From: Streptomyces sp. NK15101
GTDB taxonomy: Bacteria; Actinomycetota; Actinomycetes; Streptomycetales; Streptomycetaceae
Direction: 5' to 3'
Length of the DNA: 64,000 bases
Assembly (NCBI RefSeq): GCF_020400725.1
Contig: NZ_JAINVG010000006.1
Location: 62,001 to 126,000 of the forward strand
Both the position numbers and the translations under genes were made by a program. Shown in pieces: positions 7,748 to 17,013 of the stretch. Under the pieces are notes generated by a model. It had not been told where the DNA came from, searched no databases, and was given only the letters and a program-made list of their open reading frames with translations. Positions within the stretch are counted from its first letter, which is position 1. Each line of letters begins with the position of its first letter.

Positions 7748-8235
7748 GCGGCCTTCTCCAGGGTCACCAGCGTGAGCTTCGGGCCGAGCTCGCGGGTGGC
7801 GACCTGCTCGTACCCCTTGCTGCGGTAGAGACGCAGATTGCCCTCGCTGCGGTGGCCGGTGAAGAGCCGGAAGCGCTTGGCGGACGCCGGCGCCCCGGCG
7901 GTGGCGTCCGCGAAGTGGCGCTCGATGCCGTCGAGGAGGCGGCTGCCGAGGCCGTGCCGCTGCATGCGCGGGTGGACGATCAGCTTGGCGATCCGCACCG
8001 TGCCGTCCTCGTCGAGACGGGCCCGCACGGAGGCGACGACCTCGTCGCCGAGCCGGGCCACGAGCCCGTGGCCCTCGGCCAGTTCGGCGCGCAGGGCGTC
8101 GAGCGACTGGGTGAGCGGCTCGATGGACCAGTCCCCGTAGAGCTCCGCCTCGCTCTGGTAGCAGAGGTACTGCAGCTTCAGGATGTGCTCCGCGTCCTGC
8201 GCGTCCGCTGCTGAGATGGTCACACTCAGGCCCAT
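7744..8235 (-). CDS. GNAT-family N-acetyltransferase
   Basis: A 163-residue acetyltransferase. The acetyl-CoA-binding A motif is IAKLIVHPRMQRHGLGSRLLDGIE, followed by the B motif (FRLFTGHRSEGNLRLYRSKGYEQV). This compact architecture usually acetylates small amines; the substrate is unknown. I prefer the ATG at 8235 (MGLSVTI), with GGAGG 9 nt upstream, over the ATG at 8256. The gene converges on, and shares its stop palindrome with, the membrane gene ending at 7747. Confidence 0.8.
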   Translation of the reverse strand: MGLSVTISAADAQDAEHILKLQYLCYQSEAELYGDWSIEPLTQSLDALRAELAEGHGLVARLGDEVVASVRARLDEDGTVRIAKLIVHPRMQRHGLGSRLLDGIERHFADATAGAPASAKRFRLFTGHRSEGNLRLYRSKGYEQVATRELGPKLTLVTLEKAA

Positions 8236-8271
8236 GTGTGCACGCCTCCCGCTCATCTGTCGATCATCGGT

Positions 8272-8910
8272 TTACCGCACCCTTCCCCGCCGAGCGGGGG
8301 CGGGAACCTCTGCAGCCAGCATTCTGCGCAGGCATCCCAGGCAGCGGGAACGCATCGGCCCCAGACTGCCCTGTGAGATACCCAACTCTCCTGCGATTTC
8401 GCGGTAGGTGGGGTCTTCCGGGTCGAGCATCGCGGTGAGCACCTTCGGGCAGCGGCCGGGCGTCCTGGTGACGGCGGCGCGCAGGGTGCGGCGGCCCTCG
8501 GCGACCAGCAGGGAGTGCTCCGGGGAGCCGTGGGGCTCGGCGCCGCCCGGCTCGTGGACGGGTTCGTCCCGGTAGGGGCGTTCCCGGTCGTGGGTCCTGC
8601 GGGCGCGGCGCGCCTCCGCGCGGACGGCGCGGCGCAGCCATTCGGCGGGCCGTTCGGGGGCGGCGCCGGTCTGCCGGAGCCGTTCCAGGAGACGGAGCCA
8701 GACGGCCTGTTCGAGGTCGCCCGGATCGACGCCGGCGGCCGGTGCCTCGGCGTCGGACTCGGCGGAGAGGAGGGGGGCGAGGGCGGCGAGGAGGCCGGGG
8801 GCGGGAACGGCGGCCCGGTCCTGGCCGTCCAGGGCCTCGGGCGCGGGGACGGTATCGGGGCCCTGGACGTCCAGGGTCCCGGGCGCGGCGGTGGGCTCGG
8901 GGGTCGTCAT
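8272..8910 (-). CDS. Sigma-70-family (ECF-like) RNA polymerase sigma factor
   Basis: A 212-residue sigma-like protein. After a 60-residue Pro/Ala-rich start comes a region-2-like helix block (DPGDLEQAVWLRLLERL and the WLRRAVRAEARRARR basic helix). At the C-terminus is a clear region-4 helix-turn-helix, DPTYREIAGELGISQGSLGPMRSRCLGCLRRML. The charged linker between them is long. It would direct RNA polymerase to a small promoter set; no anti-sigma gene is adjacent. The ATG at 8910 has only a weak upstream purine run, so the start is less certain. The sigma region 2 looks short for a classical ECF member. Confidence 0.7.
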   Translation of the reverse strand: MTTPEPTAAPGTLDVQGPDTVPAPEALDGQDRAAVPAPGLLAALAPLLSAESDAEAPAAGVDPGDLEQAVWLRLLERLRQTGAAPERPAEWLRRAVRAEARRARRTHDRERPYRDEPVHEPGGAEPHGSPEHSLLVAEGRRTLRAAVTRTPGRCPKVLTAMLDPEDPTYREIAGELGISQGSLGPMRSRCLGCLRRMLAAEVPAPARRGRVR

Positions 8911-9016
8911 GTCCGGCACGATGCCGGGGTGCGCGGCCGTGGTTGCGGCGCGGGGCGTAAACCACCCGGGAGGGGGGCGCACGGCCCGGCGGTCCTGCCG
9001 TGCGCCCCTCGTCGGG

Positions 9017-10189
9017 TCAGTCGCGGCCGGTGAGGTCCGCGGCAGCGAGCAGGGCGGTGTCCGGGTTGTCGGAGAAGATGCCGTCGATGCCCGTCTCCAG
9101 GTACCGCTTGAGCGCCCCGAAGGCGTCGCCGTACGCCGTCGGGTCGGTGCCCCTGCGGAAGTCCGCGGGCAGGAAGGCGTTCTCGTTGCGGTGCGTGTAC
9201 GGGTGGAGGATCAGCCCCTCGGCGTGCGCGTCGCGGACCAGGGTGGTCGGGGTGCCGAGCCGGCCGCTCGCGTCCTTCGGGATGACCAGGTCGAGCGTGG
9301 GGCCGATGCCCCGCGCGTACGAGGCGATCCAGGCGAGGCCCTCGGGCGTGACCAGGTCGGCGACCGTGCGCGGGTCCCCGGCCTCCACGAAGTCCCAGGG
9401 GCGGCTGCCCGCGCCGGAGAGCAGGACGACGCCCGGCGCGTCCACCAGCTTCGCCAGGCGCTGGATGCTGCTGGGCTCGAAGGACTGGAGGAAGACCGGG
9501 GAGTTCGCGCGGTGGCGTCCGTACCGGCGCAGGAGCTTGGCGAGCGGCTCCTCCAGGCCGAGGCCGAGGGAGCGGAAGTAGCTGGGGTGCTTGGTCTCGA
9601 CGTGGAGCCAGATCTCGCGGCCCCGGCGGCGGCCCTCCTCCTCGGCCCAGCGCAGCACCTCCTCGAAGGTGGGGACCGTCCAGCGGCCGTCGTAGAGGGT
9701 GTTCTCCTGGCGGGTGCCGGGGATGCGCTCCTTGGCCCGCAGCGTCTTGAGCTCGGCGAGCGTGAAGTCCTCGGTGAACCAGCCGGTGAGCGCGGTGCCG
9801 TCGACTGTCTTGGTGGTCTTCCGGGAGGCGAACTCGGGGTGGTCGGCGACGTCCGTGGTGCCGGTGATGTCGTTCTCGTGGCGGCAGACCAGGTGCCCGT
9901 CCCGGGTGGGGACGAGGTCCTGCTCGACGACGTGGGCGCCGAGGTCGAGGGCGTGCCGGTAGGAGCCGAGGGTGTGCTCGGGCCGGTAGCCGCTGGCGCC
10001 GCGGTGGCCGATGACGGTGGGGACGGGGAGGGAGCGGAAGCCGAGGCCGCGGCCGGGCGTGCGGTCCGGGCCGGCGGCCCGCGCGGTGCCGGCGCCGGCC
10101 GCGAGGGCCGTGGAGGCGCCGAGCACGGTGGCGCCCGCCGCTCCGAGAACCGTCCGCCGCGCCGGGGTCCGGCGTTCGCCCTGGGTCAT
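9017..10189 (-). CDS. glpQ: Exported glycerophosphodiester phosphodiesterase
   Basis: A 390-residue GlpQ-like enzyme that hydrolyses glycerophosphodiesters to glycerol-3-phosphate and an alcohol outside the cell. The N-terminus RRTVLGAAGATVLGAS followed by an Ala-rich stretch to ARAAG is a Tat-type signal peptide. The GDPD domain starts at HRGASGYRPEHT (catalytic His about 62) and continues with HVVEQDLVPTRDGHLVCRHE and VETKHPSYF. The C-terminal GIFSDNPD motif is typical. AGGAGG 8 nt before the ATG fixes the start. A TAGCGT hexamer at 10250-10255 (minus strand) is a possible -10. Transcribed divergently from the acyltransferase gene. Confidence 0.88.
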   Translation of the reverse strand: MTQGERRTPARRTVLGAAGATVLGASTALAAGAGTARAAGPDRTPGRGLGFRSLPVPTVIGHRGASGYRPEHTLGSYRHALDLGAHVVEQDLVPTRDGHLVCRHENDITGTTDVADHPEFASRKTTKTVDGTALTGWFTEDFTLAELKTLRAKERIPGTRQENTLYDGRWTVPTFEEVLRWAEEEGRRRGREIWLHVETKHPSYFRSLGLGLEEPLAKLLRRYGRHRANSPVFLQSFEPSSIQRLAKLVDAPGVVLLSGAGSRPWDFVEAGDPRTVADLVTPEGLAWIASYARGIGPTLDLVIPKDASGRLGTPTTLVRDAHAEGLILHPYTHRNENAFLPADFRRGTDPTAYGDAFGALKRYLETGIDGIFSDNPDTALLAAADLTGRD

Positions 10190-10430
10190 GAGGGATCCTC
10201 CTGTGTGAGCCGCGGTGTGATGTCCCGCACCTGCCAACTGTTGCCCCCGACGCTAGGCAGCGGGGCCCTACGGGCGGCAGACCTCGGCGGAACATGGCGG
10301 AAACACGCGTCAACACTGTGTATCCACTCGATGAACCCGATGTGCGCGTGAGGGTGACCCGCGAGTATCGTCGCCAGCTGCAACCGTCGTATCGACAACT
10401 CGACCGACCCGCTTCCCACCGGAGGAACCG

Positions 10431-11105
10431 TTGTCCCGTCTCGCGATCATCAAGGCAGTGCTCGGGCCGGTCATGCGCCTGATGTTCCGCCCCCGCGTGG
10501 AGGGCGCCGAGAACATCCCCGGGACCGGTCCCGTGATCCTCGCGGGCAACCACCTGACCTTCATCGACTCGATGATCATGCCGATCTGCCTGGACCGCCC
10601 GGTCCACTTCATCGGCAAGGACGAGTACGTCACGGGCAAGGGCCTCAAGGGCCGGGCGATGGCCTGGTTCTTCACCAGCGTCGGCATGATCCCGGTGGAC
10701 CGGGACGGCGGCCGCGGCGGTGTGGCGGCGCTGATGACGGGCCGTCGGGTGCTGGAGGAGGGCAGGATCTTCTCGATCTACCCGGAGGGCACCCGCTCCC
10801 CCGACGGCCGGCTGTACCGGGGCCGTACGGGCATCGCGCGGCTGACCCTGATGACGGGGGCGCCGGTGGTGCCGTTCGCGATGATCGGCACCGACAAGAT
10901 CCAGCCGGGCGGGGCGGGCTTCCCGCGCCCGGGCCGGGTGACGGTCCGCTTCGGCGAGGCGATGGAGTTCTCGCGGTACGACGGGATGGACCGCGACCGG
11001 TACGTCCTGCGGGCGGTGACGGACTCGGTGATGGCCGAGGTGATGCGGCTGTCCGGGCAGGAGTACGTGGACATGTACGCCACGAAGGCGAAGGAAGCGG
11101 CCTGA
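10431..11105 (+). CDS. plsC: 1-acyl-sn-glycerol-3-phosphate acyltransferase (PlsC family)
   Basis: A 224-residue acyltransferase that adds an acyl chain to lysophosphatidic acid (or a related lysolipid) at the membrane. The HX4D catalytic motif is NHLTFID, the glycerophosphate-binding motif is YPEGTRSPDGRLY, and VVPFAMIGT completes the family signature. The start is TTG at 10431 with GGAGG 5 nt upstream, which is convincing. Streptomyces carry several paralogues, so the exact lipid is not certain. The 240-bp gap to the divergent phosphodiesterase gene must hold both promoters. Confidence 0.87.
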   Translation: MSRLAIIKAVLGPVMRLMFRPRVEGAENIPGTGPVILAGNHLTFIDSMIMPICLDRPVHFIGKDEYVTGKGLKGRAMAWFFTSVGMIPVDRDGGRGGVAALMTGRRVLEEGRIFSIYPEGTRSPDGRLYRGRTGIARLTLMTGAPVVPFAMIGTDKIQPGGAGFPRPGRVTVRFGEAMEFSRYDGMDRDRYVLRAVTDSVMAEVMRLSGQEYVDMYATKAKEAA

Positions 11106-11126
11106 TCCTCCGTACGGCGTTGCGGC

Positions 11127-11159
11127 AAGGGCCGGATCCCCGCGTGGGGTCCGGCCCTT
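11127..11159. terminator. Bidirectional hairpin between converging genes
   Basis: AAGGGCCGGATCCCC pairs with GGGGTCCGGCCCTT (one bulge) around a short loop. It lies between the stops at 11105 and 11178, so it can end both transcripts. Confidence 0.75.
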
Positions 11160-11177
11160 CCGTCTGCCCGGCGGCCG

Positions 11178-12659
11178 CTACTGGCGGCTGAGGGCGCGGG
11201 TGATGCCCGCCGCGATGGTGGTCGCCAGGGTCCAGCCGGTGACGATCAGCAGGTACGAGAGCCACTGCCGGGCCCCGCTCGGCGCGAAGGCCGCCTCCTG
11301 GCCGAAGTCGATGATCGGCAGCAGCAGGTCGAGGGTGTAGAAGACCGGGTTGAAGTCCGGCGCCTCGCCCGGCTTGAGGGGTCGGGGGTGGTGGAACGCG
11401 AAGGCGAGGGAGCCGGTCAGCAGCAGCGCCAGGAGCCAGCCGGCCGCGCGCATGGGCCGGAAGCCGTAGCCGACGGTCCCGTCCTGGAGCAGGCCCCAGG
11501 CGCGCGCGTACCGGGGCAGGGTGCGCCGGTGGCGGCGGAGTTTGGCCAGCTGGACGGTGCGTACGGCCGCCTCGTCGCCGGCCGTGCGGTAGGCCGCGGC
11601 GAGCTGTTCGTACGCGAAGGGCGCGTAGCCGCGCGCGTCGCGCTCCAGGGCGGGTAGGCGCTCCTGCGCCGGGAGGTGGGGGCCGAGGGCGCGGTACGTC
11701 AGGCCGTCGACGCGGACCTGGTCGGGCCAGACCTCGGGGGCCACGAAGAGCAGGTCGCACTGGGTGCGGCGGAGGTTGACCGAGCCCTCGACCGGGGGGC
11801 AGTCCCGCAGCCATATCTCGCCCACGGTGCAGCTGCTGGCGCGCAGGGCGGTGCCGCCGGGGTTGGCGAGCCGGGCGTGGGCGAGGTTGAGCTGGCCGGG
11901 GATGCGCGCGCCGGTGAGGTTGACCCGGCCGGTGGCGCGCAGCCGCACGGCGCGCAGGTCGGTGCCGACGGACACGGTCTCGGCGTGCAGGGCTGTGCCG
12001 TCGGGGCAGCGCAGCTCGGCGTCGTCGAGGATCACCTGTCCGCCGACGGTGGTGGCGTTCAGCAGGACGCGGCCGTGGGCGACCAGCCGCTTGGCCCGGA
12101 CGTCGGTGCCGACGGTGGCGTGGTTGAGCAGCAGGACCGGCACGTCCGGGTCGTCGGGGTCGAGGGGTTCGGGGGTGCCGAGGACGGCGTCGTTGAGGAA
12201 GACCCCGTTCGCGACCTGGGCACCGGACAGCTGGAGCGGGCCGGTGATCCGGCAGCAGGACAGCCGCAGCGACACGTCGACGCGGAGGTTCGACGCCTCC
12301 ACGCCGGGGAGGACGGAGTCGGTCAGGACGAGCGTCCGCAGCCGGGCCGCGTAGAAGTCGGGGCGCTCGTCGAAGTGGCAGGCGCGCAGGCGCACCGGGT
12401 GGTCGACGTCCCCGTACTTGAGCCGGAGCACGCCGGTGACGCGGGCGCCGGTGACCTTCAGGCCGGGGGTCGCGCCGTTCCGGGCCGGTCCGTCGAGGAG
12501 CAGGGCGCGCAGGACCTCGGCGCGCACGGTGCGCTCGGGACCCCAGGACGTTCCGGTCCCGGGGTCCTCGTCGGGGTGTTCGCGGAAGTCGACGCCCTCG
12601 TCGCGCGGGAACGCCTCCCAGATGCGGCGTTCGGCCGGTGTCAGGTCGTTGATCTCCAT
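11178..12659 (-). CDS. Membrane protein with pentapeptide-like beta-helix domain
   Basis: A 493-residue protein. Residues about 60-330 contain a repeating beta-helix-like pattern (VTGARVTGVLRL, LSCCRITGPLQLSGAQV, LNATTVGGQVILDDAEL, LTGARIPGQLNLAHARL) similar to pentapeptide-repeat proteins. The C-terminus has hydrophobic segments at about 405-425, 440-460 and 468-488. Homologues are often labelled 'membrane-associated oxidoreductase', but I see no cofactor motif supporting that name. The likely shape is a right-handed beta-helix anchored by C-terminal membrane helices, with unknown role. Preceded by the MFS gene on the same strand and separated from it by a hairpin. Confidence 0.7.
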   Translation of the reverse strand: MEINDLTPAERRIWEAFPRDEGVDFREHPDEDPGTGTSWGPERTVRAEVLRALLLDGPARNGATPGLKVTGARVTGVLRLKYGDVDHPVRLRACHFDERPDFYAARLRTLVLTDSVLPGVEASNLRVDVSLRLSCCRITGPLQLSGAQVANGVFLNDAVLGTPEPLDPDDPDVPVLLLNHATVGTDVRAKRLVAHGRVLLNATTVGGQVILDDAELRCPDGTALHAETVSVGTDLRAVRLRATGRVNLTGARIPGQLNLAHARLANPGGTALRASSCTVGEIWLRDCPPVEGSVNLRRTQCDLLFVAPEVWPDQVRVDGLTYRALGPHLPAQERLPALERDARGYAPFAYEQLAAAYRTAGDEAAVRTVQLAKLRRHRRTLPRYARAWGLLQDGTVGYGFRPMRAAGWLLALLLTGSLAFAFHHPRPLKPGEAPDFNPVFYTLDLLLPIIDFGQEAAFAPSGARQWLSYLLIVTGWTLATTIAAGITRALSRQ

Positions 12660-12711
12660 CGCGGGGATGGTGTCGCGCGCCTGTTCACCCTGTCAATCCC
12701 GGTGTGCCCGG

Positions 12712-12728
12712 CCCTCCCTGAGGGAGGG
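12712..12728 (-). terminator. Hairpin immediately after the MFS stop codon
   Basis: CCCTCCC and GGGAGGG form a perfect 7-bp stem with loop TGA, directly abutting the stop codon of the exporter gene that ends at 12729. The remaining bases to 12660 show nothing else. Confidence 0.6.
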
Positions 12729-14273
12729 TCAGTGCTCGACGCCGTCCTCCAGCTTCTGGCCCTTGAGCAGGAACCAGGCCGCGACCGCCGTCGCCAGGAG
12801 GACCGCCGCGCCGACGCCGGCCGCGATCCGCAGGCCGTCGACGAAGGCCTCCTGGGCGGAGGAGACCAGGGCGGCCGCCGTCTCGGGGGCGAGGCCGCCG
12901 GAGGCCTCGACCGCGCCGCCGAGCGACTCGTGGGCGGCCGACGCGGCGGCCGAGGGGACGCCGGCCGGGGTCGCGAAGCCCCGGTAGACGCCGGTCACGA
13001 TCGAGCCGAGGATGGCGATGCCGAGCGCGGCGCCCAGTTCGTACGCGGTCTCGGAGACCGCGGAGGCGGAACCGGCCCGTTCCTTCGGGACGCTGGAGAG
13101 GATCACGTCCGCGGTCACGGTGAAGGAGAAGCCCGCGCCCACGCCGACGACGAGGAGGCTCGCGCCGAGCAGCGGGTAGCCGGTGTGCTGGTCGAGGGTG
13201 GTCAGGACGGCGAGGGAGAGGCCGACCGCCGCGAGACCGCCGGCCACCACGGACCGTACGGAGAAGCGGCGGGCCACGACGCCGGCGACCAGACCGGCGG
13301 TCACGGCGCCGATCGCGGCCGGCAGTTCGGCGAGTCCGGCCTCCAGGGGCCGGCGGTCCTGGACCAGCTGGAAGAACTGGGACAGGAAGAACACCAGGCC
13401 GGAGAGGCCGAGGATGGTCAGCAGGTCGGCGAGGACGGCGCCCGAGAAGCCTCGGTGACGGAAGAGCCGCATGTCCAGGAGCGGCGCGGGCAGGGTCAGC
13501 TGCCTGCGGACGAACCAGGTCAGGGCGGCGGCGCCGGTGAGGGCGGCGATGCCGGCGTCGAGGGAGAGGCCGTGGGAGGCCAGTTCCTTGACGGCGTAGA
13601 CGACTCCGATGACGCCGACGAGGGAGAGGCCGACGCTGGGGAGGTCCCAGGGGCCGTGGTCCGGGTTCTTCGACTCGGGGATCAGCTTGATGCCGACGAG
13701 GACGAGGACGGCCATGACGGGCAGGTTGATGAGGAAGACCGAGCCCCACCAGAAGTGCCCCAGGAGGAACCCGCCGACGACCGGCCCGACGGCGGCGCCG
13801 GCCGAGGCCATGGCACCCCAGATGCCGATGGCGAGGCTGCGCTCGCGCGGGTCGTGGAAGAGGTTGCGGATGAGCGCGAGGGTCGACGGCATGAGGGTCG
13901 CGCCGGCGATGCCGAGGAGGGCACGGGCGACGATCATCGTCTCGGGGCTGGTCGCGTAGGCGTTCAGGACCGAGAGGGCGCCGAAGGCGGTGGCGCCGGC
14001 CAGCAGCAGCTTCTTGCGGCCGATGCGGTCGCCGAGGCTGCCCATGGAGACCAGGAGTCCGGCGATGACGAAGGAGTAGACGTCGCCGATCCAGAGCAGC
14101 TGGGTGCCGGAGGGCTTGAGGTCCTCGGAGAGGAAGGGGGTGGCGAGGCCGAGCACCGTGGCGTCGACCGCCACGAGGAGGACGGCCAGGACGAGCACGG
14201 AGAGGGCGAGCCACCGGCCGGGGCGGTGCACGCCCTCGGTATGGCTCTCGGTCCTGACGGTGCCGGTGATCAC
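12729..14273 (-). CDS. MFS drug exporter (DHA2, 14-TM family)
   Basis: A 514-residue major facilitator protein, with motif A as GSLGDRIGRKKLLLAG, motif C-like GAAVGPVVGGFL and D-x-T-V-L near the first helix (VAVDATVLGLA), all typical of DHA2 proton-coupled multidrug exporters. About 14 hydrophobic helices can be traced. The GTG start at 14273 overlaps the stop of the upstream TetR gene (GTGA), so repressor and pump are one coupled unit. The usual logic is that a drug releases the TetR protein and both genes are induced; the substrate is unknown. Confidence 0.88.
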   Translation of the reverse strand: MITGTVRTESHTEGVHRPGRWLALSVLVLAVLLVAVDATVLGLATPFLSEDLKPSGTQLLWIGDVYSFVIAGLLVSMGSLGDRIGRKKLLLAGATAFGALSVLNAYATSPETMIVARALLGIAGATLMPSTLALIRNLFHDPRERSLAIGIWGAMASAGAAVGPVVGGFLLGHFWWGSVFLINLPVMAVLVLVGIKLIPESKNPDHGPWDLPSVGLSLVGVIGVVYAVKELASHGLSLDAGIAALTGAAALTWFVRRQLTLPAPLLDMRLFRHRGFSGAVLADLLTILGLSGLVFFLSQFFQLVQDRRPLEAGLAELPAAIGAVTAGLVAGVVARRFSVRSVVAGGLAAVGLSLAVLTTLDQHTGYPLLGASLLVVGVGAGFSFTVTADVILSSVPKERAGSASAVSETAYELGAALGIAILGSIVTGVYRGFATPAGVPSAAASAAHESLGGAVEASGGLAPETAAALVSSAQEAFVDGLRIAAGVGAAVLLATAVAAWFLLKGQKLEDGVEH

Positions 14274-14821
14274 TTCTCCACGCTCCTGCGCGCTCCGCCG
14301 AGCAGCAGCTCGACGATCATGTACTGGAAGTCCTTGGCGGCGACCCGGCCGTCCTGCACGGCCCAGGCGCCGGAACCGATGAGCCCGTAGAAGGCCTCGG
14401 TGAGCCAGGCGGGGGTCAGGTCGATGCGGAAGACGCCCTGCTCCTGTCCGCGCCGGAAGAGCGCGGAGACGCGGGCGTCGAGGCGTGCCCAGCCCTCGTT
14501 CTGCTGGTCGCCCTCGAAGAGCTGGTTCTCGGTGACGAGGAACGACAGCAGGGGTGCGACGGGCTCGACCTCGGCGACGAGCCGCCGTACGGCCTCGTCG
14601 GCGGGCCCTTCGCCGGTGCGGGCCCGGTCGTGGGCCGCCTCCAGCTCCTGGAGTCCGAGCTCCTCGAGCGCCCGCACCAGGGCGTCCCGCCCGGCGAAGT
14701 GCCGGTGCAGCGTGGCCCGCCCGATTCCGGCGGCCCGCGCGACCTCGTCCATGGTGGCGGTCGCCTTGCGGGTGAGCAGGGCGGCGGCGGCACGGAGCAC
14801 CTGGGTGCGATCGACTGACAT
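14270..14821 (-). CDS. TetR-family transcriptional repressor of the adjacent exporter
   Basis: A 183-residue TetR regulator. The N-terminal helix-turn-helix is ATMDEVARAAGIGRATLHRHFAGRDALVRA, followed by an all-alpha ligand domain. It overlaps the MFS gene by 4 bp and probably represses it and itself. The 18-bp palindrome at 14841-14858 upstream is a good operator candidate, with an extra half-site at the start codon. TATGGT lies exactly 6 nt before the ATG and there is no ribosome site, suggesting a leaderless mRNA. Confidence 0.88.
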   Translation of the reverse strand: MSVDRTQVLRAAAALLTRKATATMDEVARAAGIGRATLHRHFAGRDALVRALEELGLQELEAAHDRARTGEGPADEAVRRLVAEVEPVAPLLSFLVTENQLFEGDQQNEGWARLDARVSALFRRGQEQGVFRIDLTPAWLTEAFYGLIGSGAWAVQDGRVAAKDFQYMIVELLLGGARRSVEK

Positions 14822-14840
14822 GAGACAACCATACACCGCG

Positions 14841-14858
14841 TGAGACACCAACGTCTCA
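14841..14858. promoter_or_regulatory. Candidate TetR operator
   Basis: TGAGACACCAACGTCTCA has perfect 6-bp arms around 6 nt. A third TGAGAC half-site at 14821-14826 lies 20 bp away in direct orientation, overlapping the TetR start. Both sit in the 78-bp gap between the TetR gene and the divergent HAD-domain gene at 14900. Confidence 0.6.
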
Positions 14859-14899
14859 TTCGATATTTCGAAGCCTCGCCGAGGCGGGAACGGAATGCT

Positions 14900-15415
14900 G
14901 TGATCGTGACGAAGCCGCTGCTGCTGATCGATGTCGACGGGCCGCTGAATCCCTATGCGGCGAAGCCCGAGCGGCGCCCGGCGGGGTACGGGACCCATCG
15001 GATGAGCCCCACGGGCTGGACTGGGGCGAAACCGCTGCGGGTGTGGCTCAACCCGGATCACGGGGACGAGCTGCTCGCGCTGGCGGAGGCGTACGAGCTG
15101 GTGTGGGCCACGACCTGGAAAGGCGAGGCGAACGACTGGATCGGGCCCCGGCTCGGGCTGCCGGAGCTGCCGTTCGTCGACTGGCCCCGGATGCACGGAA
15201 AGGCCCCTCGCGGGACCTTCTGGAAGACGCAGTACATCCTGGAGTACGCGGCGGGGCGGCCCTTCGCCTGGATCGACGACGACATCACCTCGTACGACCA
15301 CGAGTACGTGGAGCGGAACCACCTCGCCGCCGCCCTGTTGCTGCGCGTCGACGAACGGATCGGGCTGACCCGGCCGGACTTCGACGCGCTCGCGGAGTGG
15401 GCGGCGGCGCTGTGA
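14900..15415 (+). CDS. HAD-domain protein resembling Swiss-Army-Knife RNA-repair HAD family
   Basis: A 171-residue single-domain protein with HAD motifs: LLIDVDGPLN (motif I, DxD), ELVWATTWKGEAN (motif II region) and FAWIDDDITSYD (motif IV acidic pair). The pattern fits the HAD_SAK_2 group, some of whose members are predicted polynucleotide phosphatases; that role is not shown here. The start is a GTG at 14900 or 14906, and neither has a strong ribosome site. The gene is divergent from the TetR gene and converges on argH with an 11-bp gap. Confidence 0.65.
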   Translation: MIVTKPLLLIDVDGPLNPYAAKPERRPAGYGTHRMSPTGWTGAKPLRVWLNPDHGDELLALAEAYELVWATTWKGEANDWIGPRLGLPELPFVDWPRMHGKAPRGTFWKTQYILEYAAGRPFAWIDDDITSYDHEYVERNHLAAALLLRVDERIGLTRPDFDALAEWAAAL

Positions 15416-15426
15416 CGTGCCGAGGG

Positions 15427-16939
<1,513 letters not shown>

Positions 16940-17013
16940 TCACGATCCGTGGGGGTCCGCCGGGCGGCGAAATCCGGAGGCATCCCGGGACACCCTCCTC
17001 CTACGCTCCGCCC

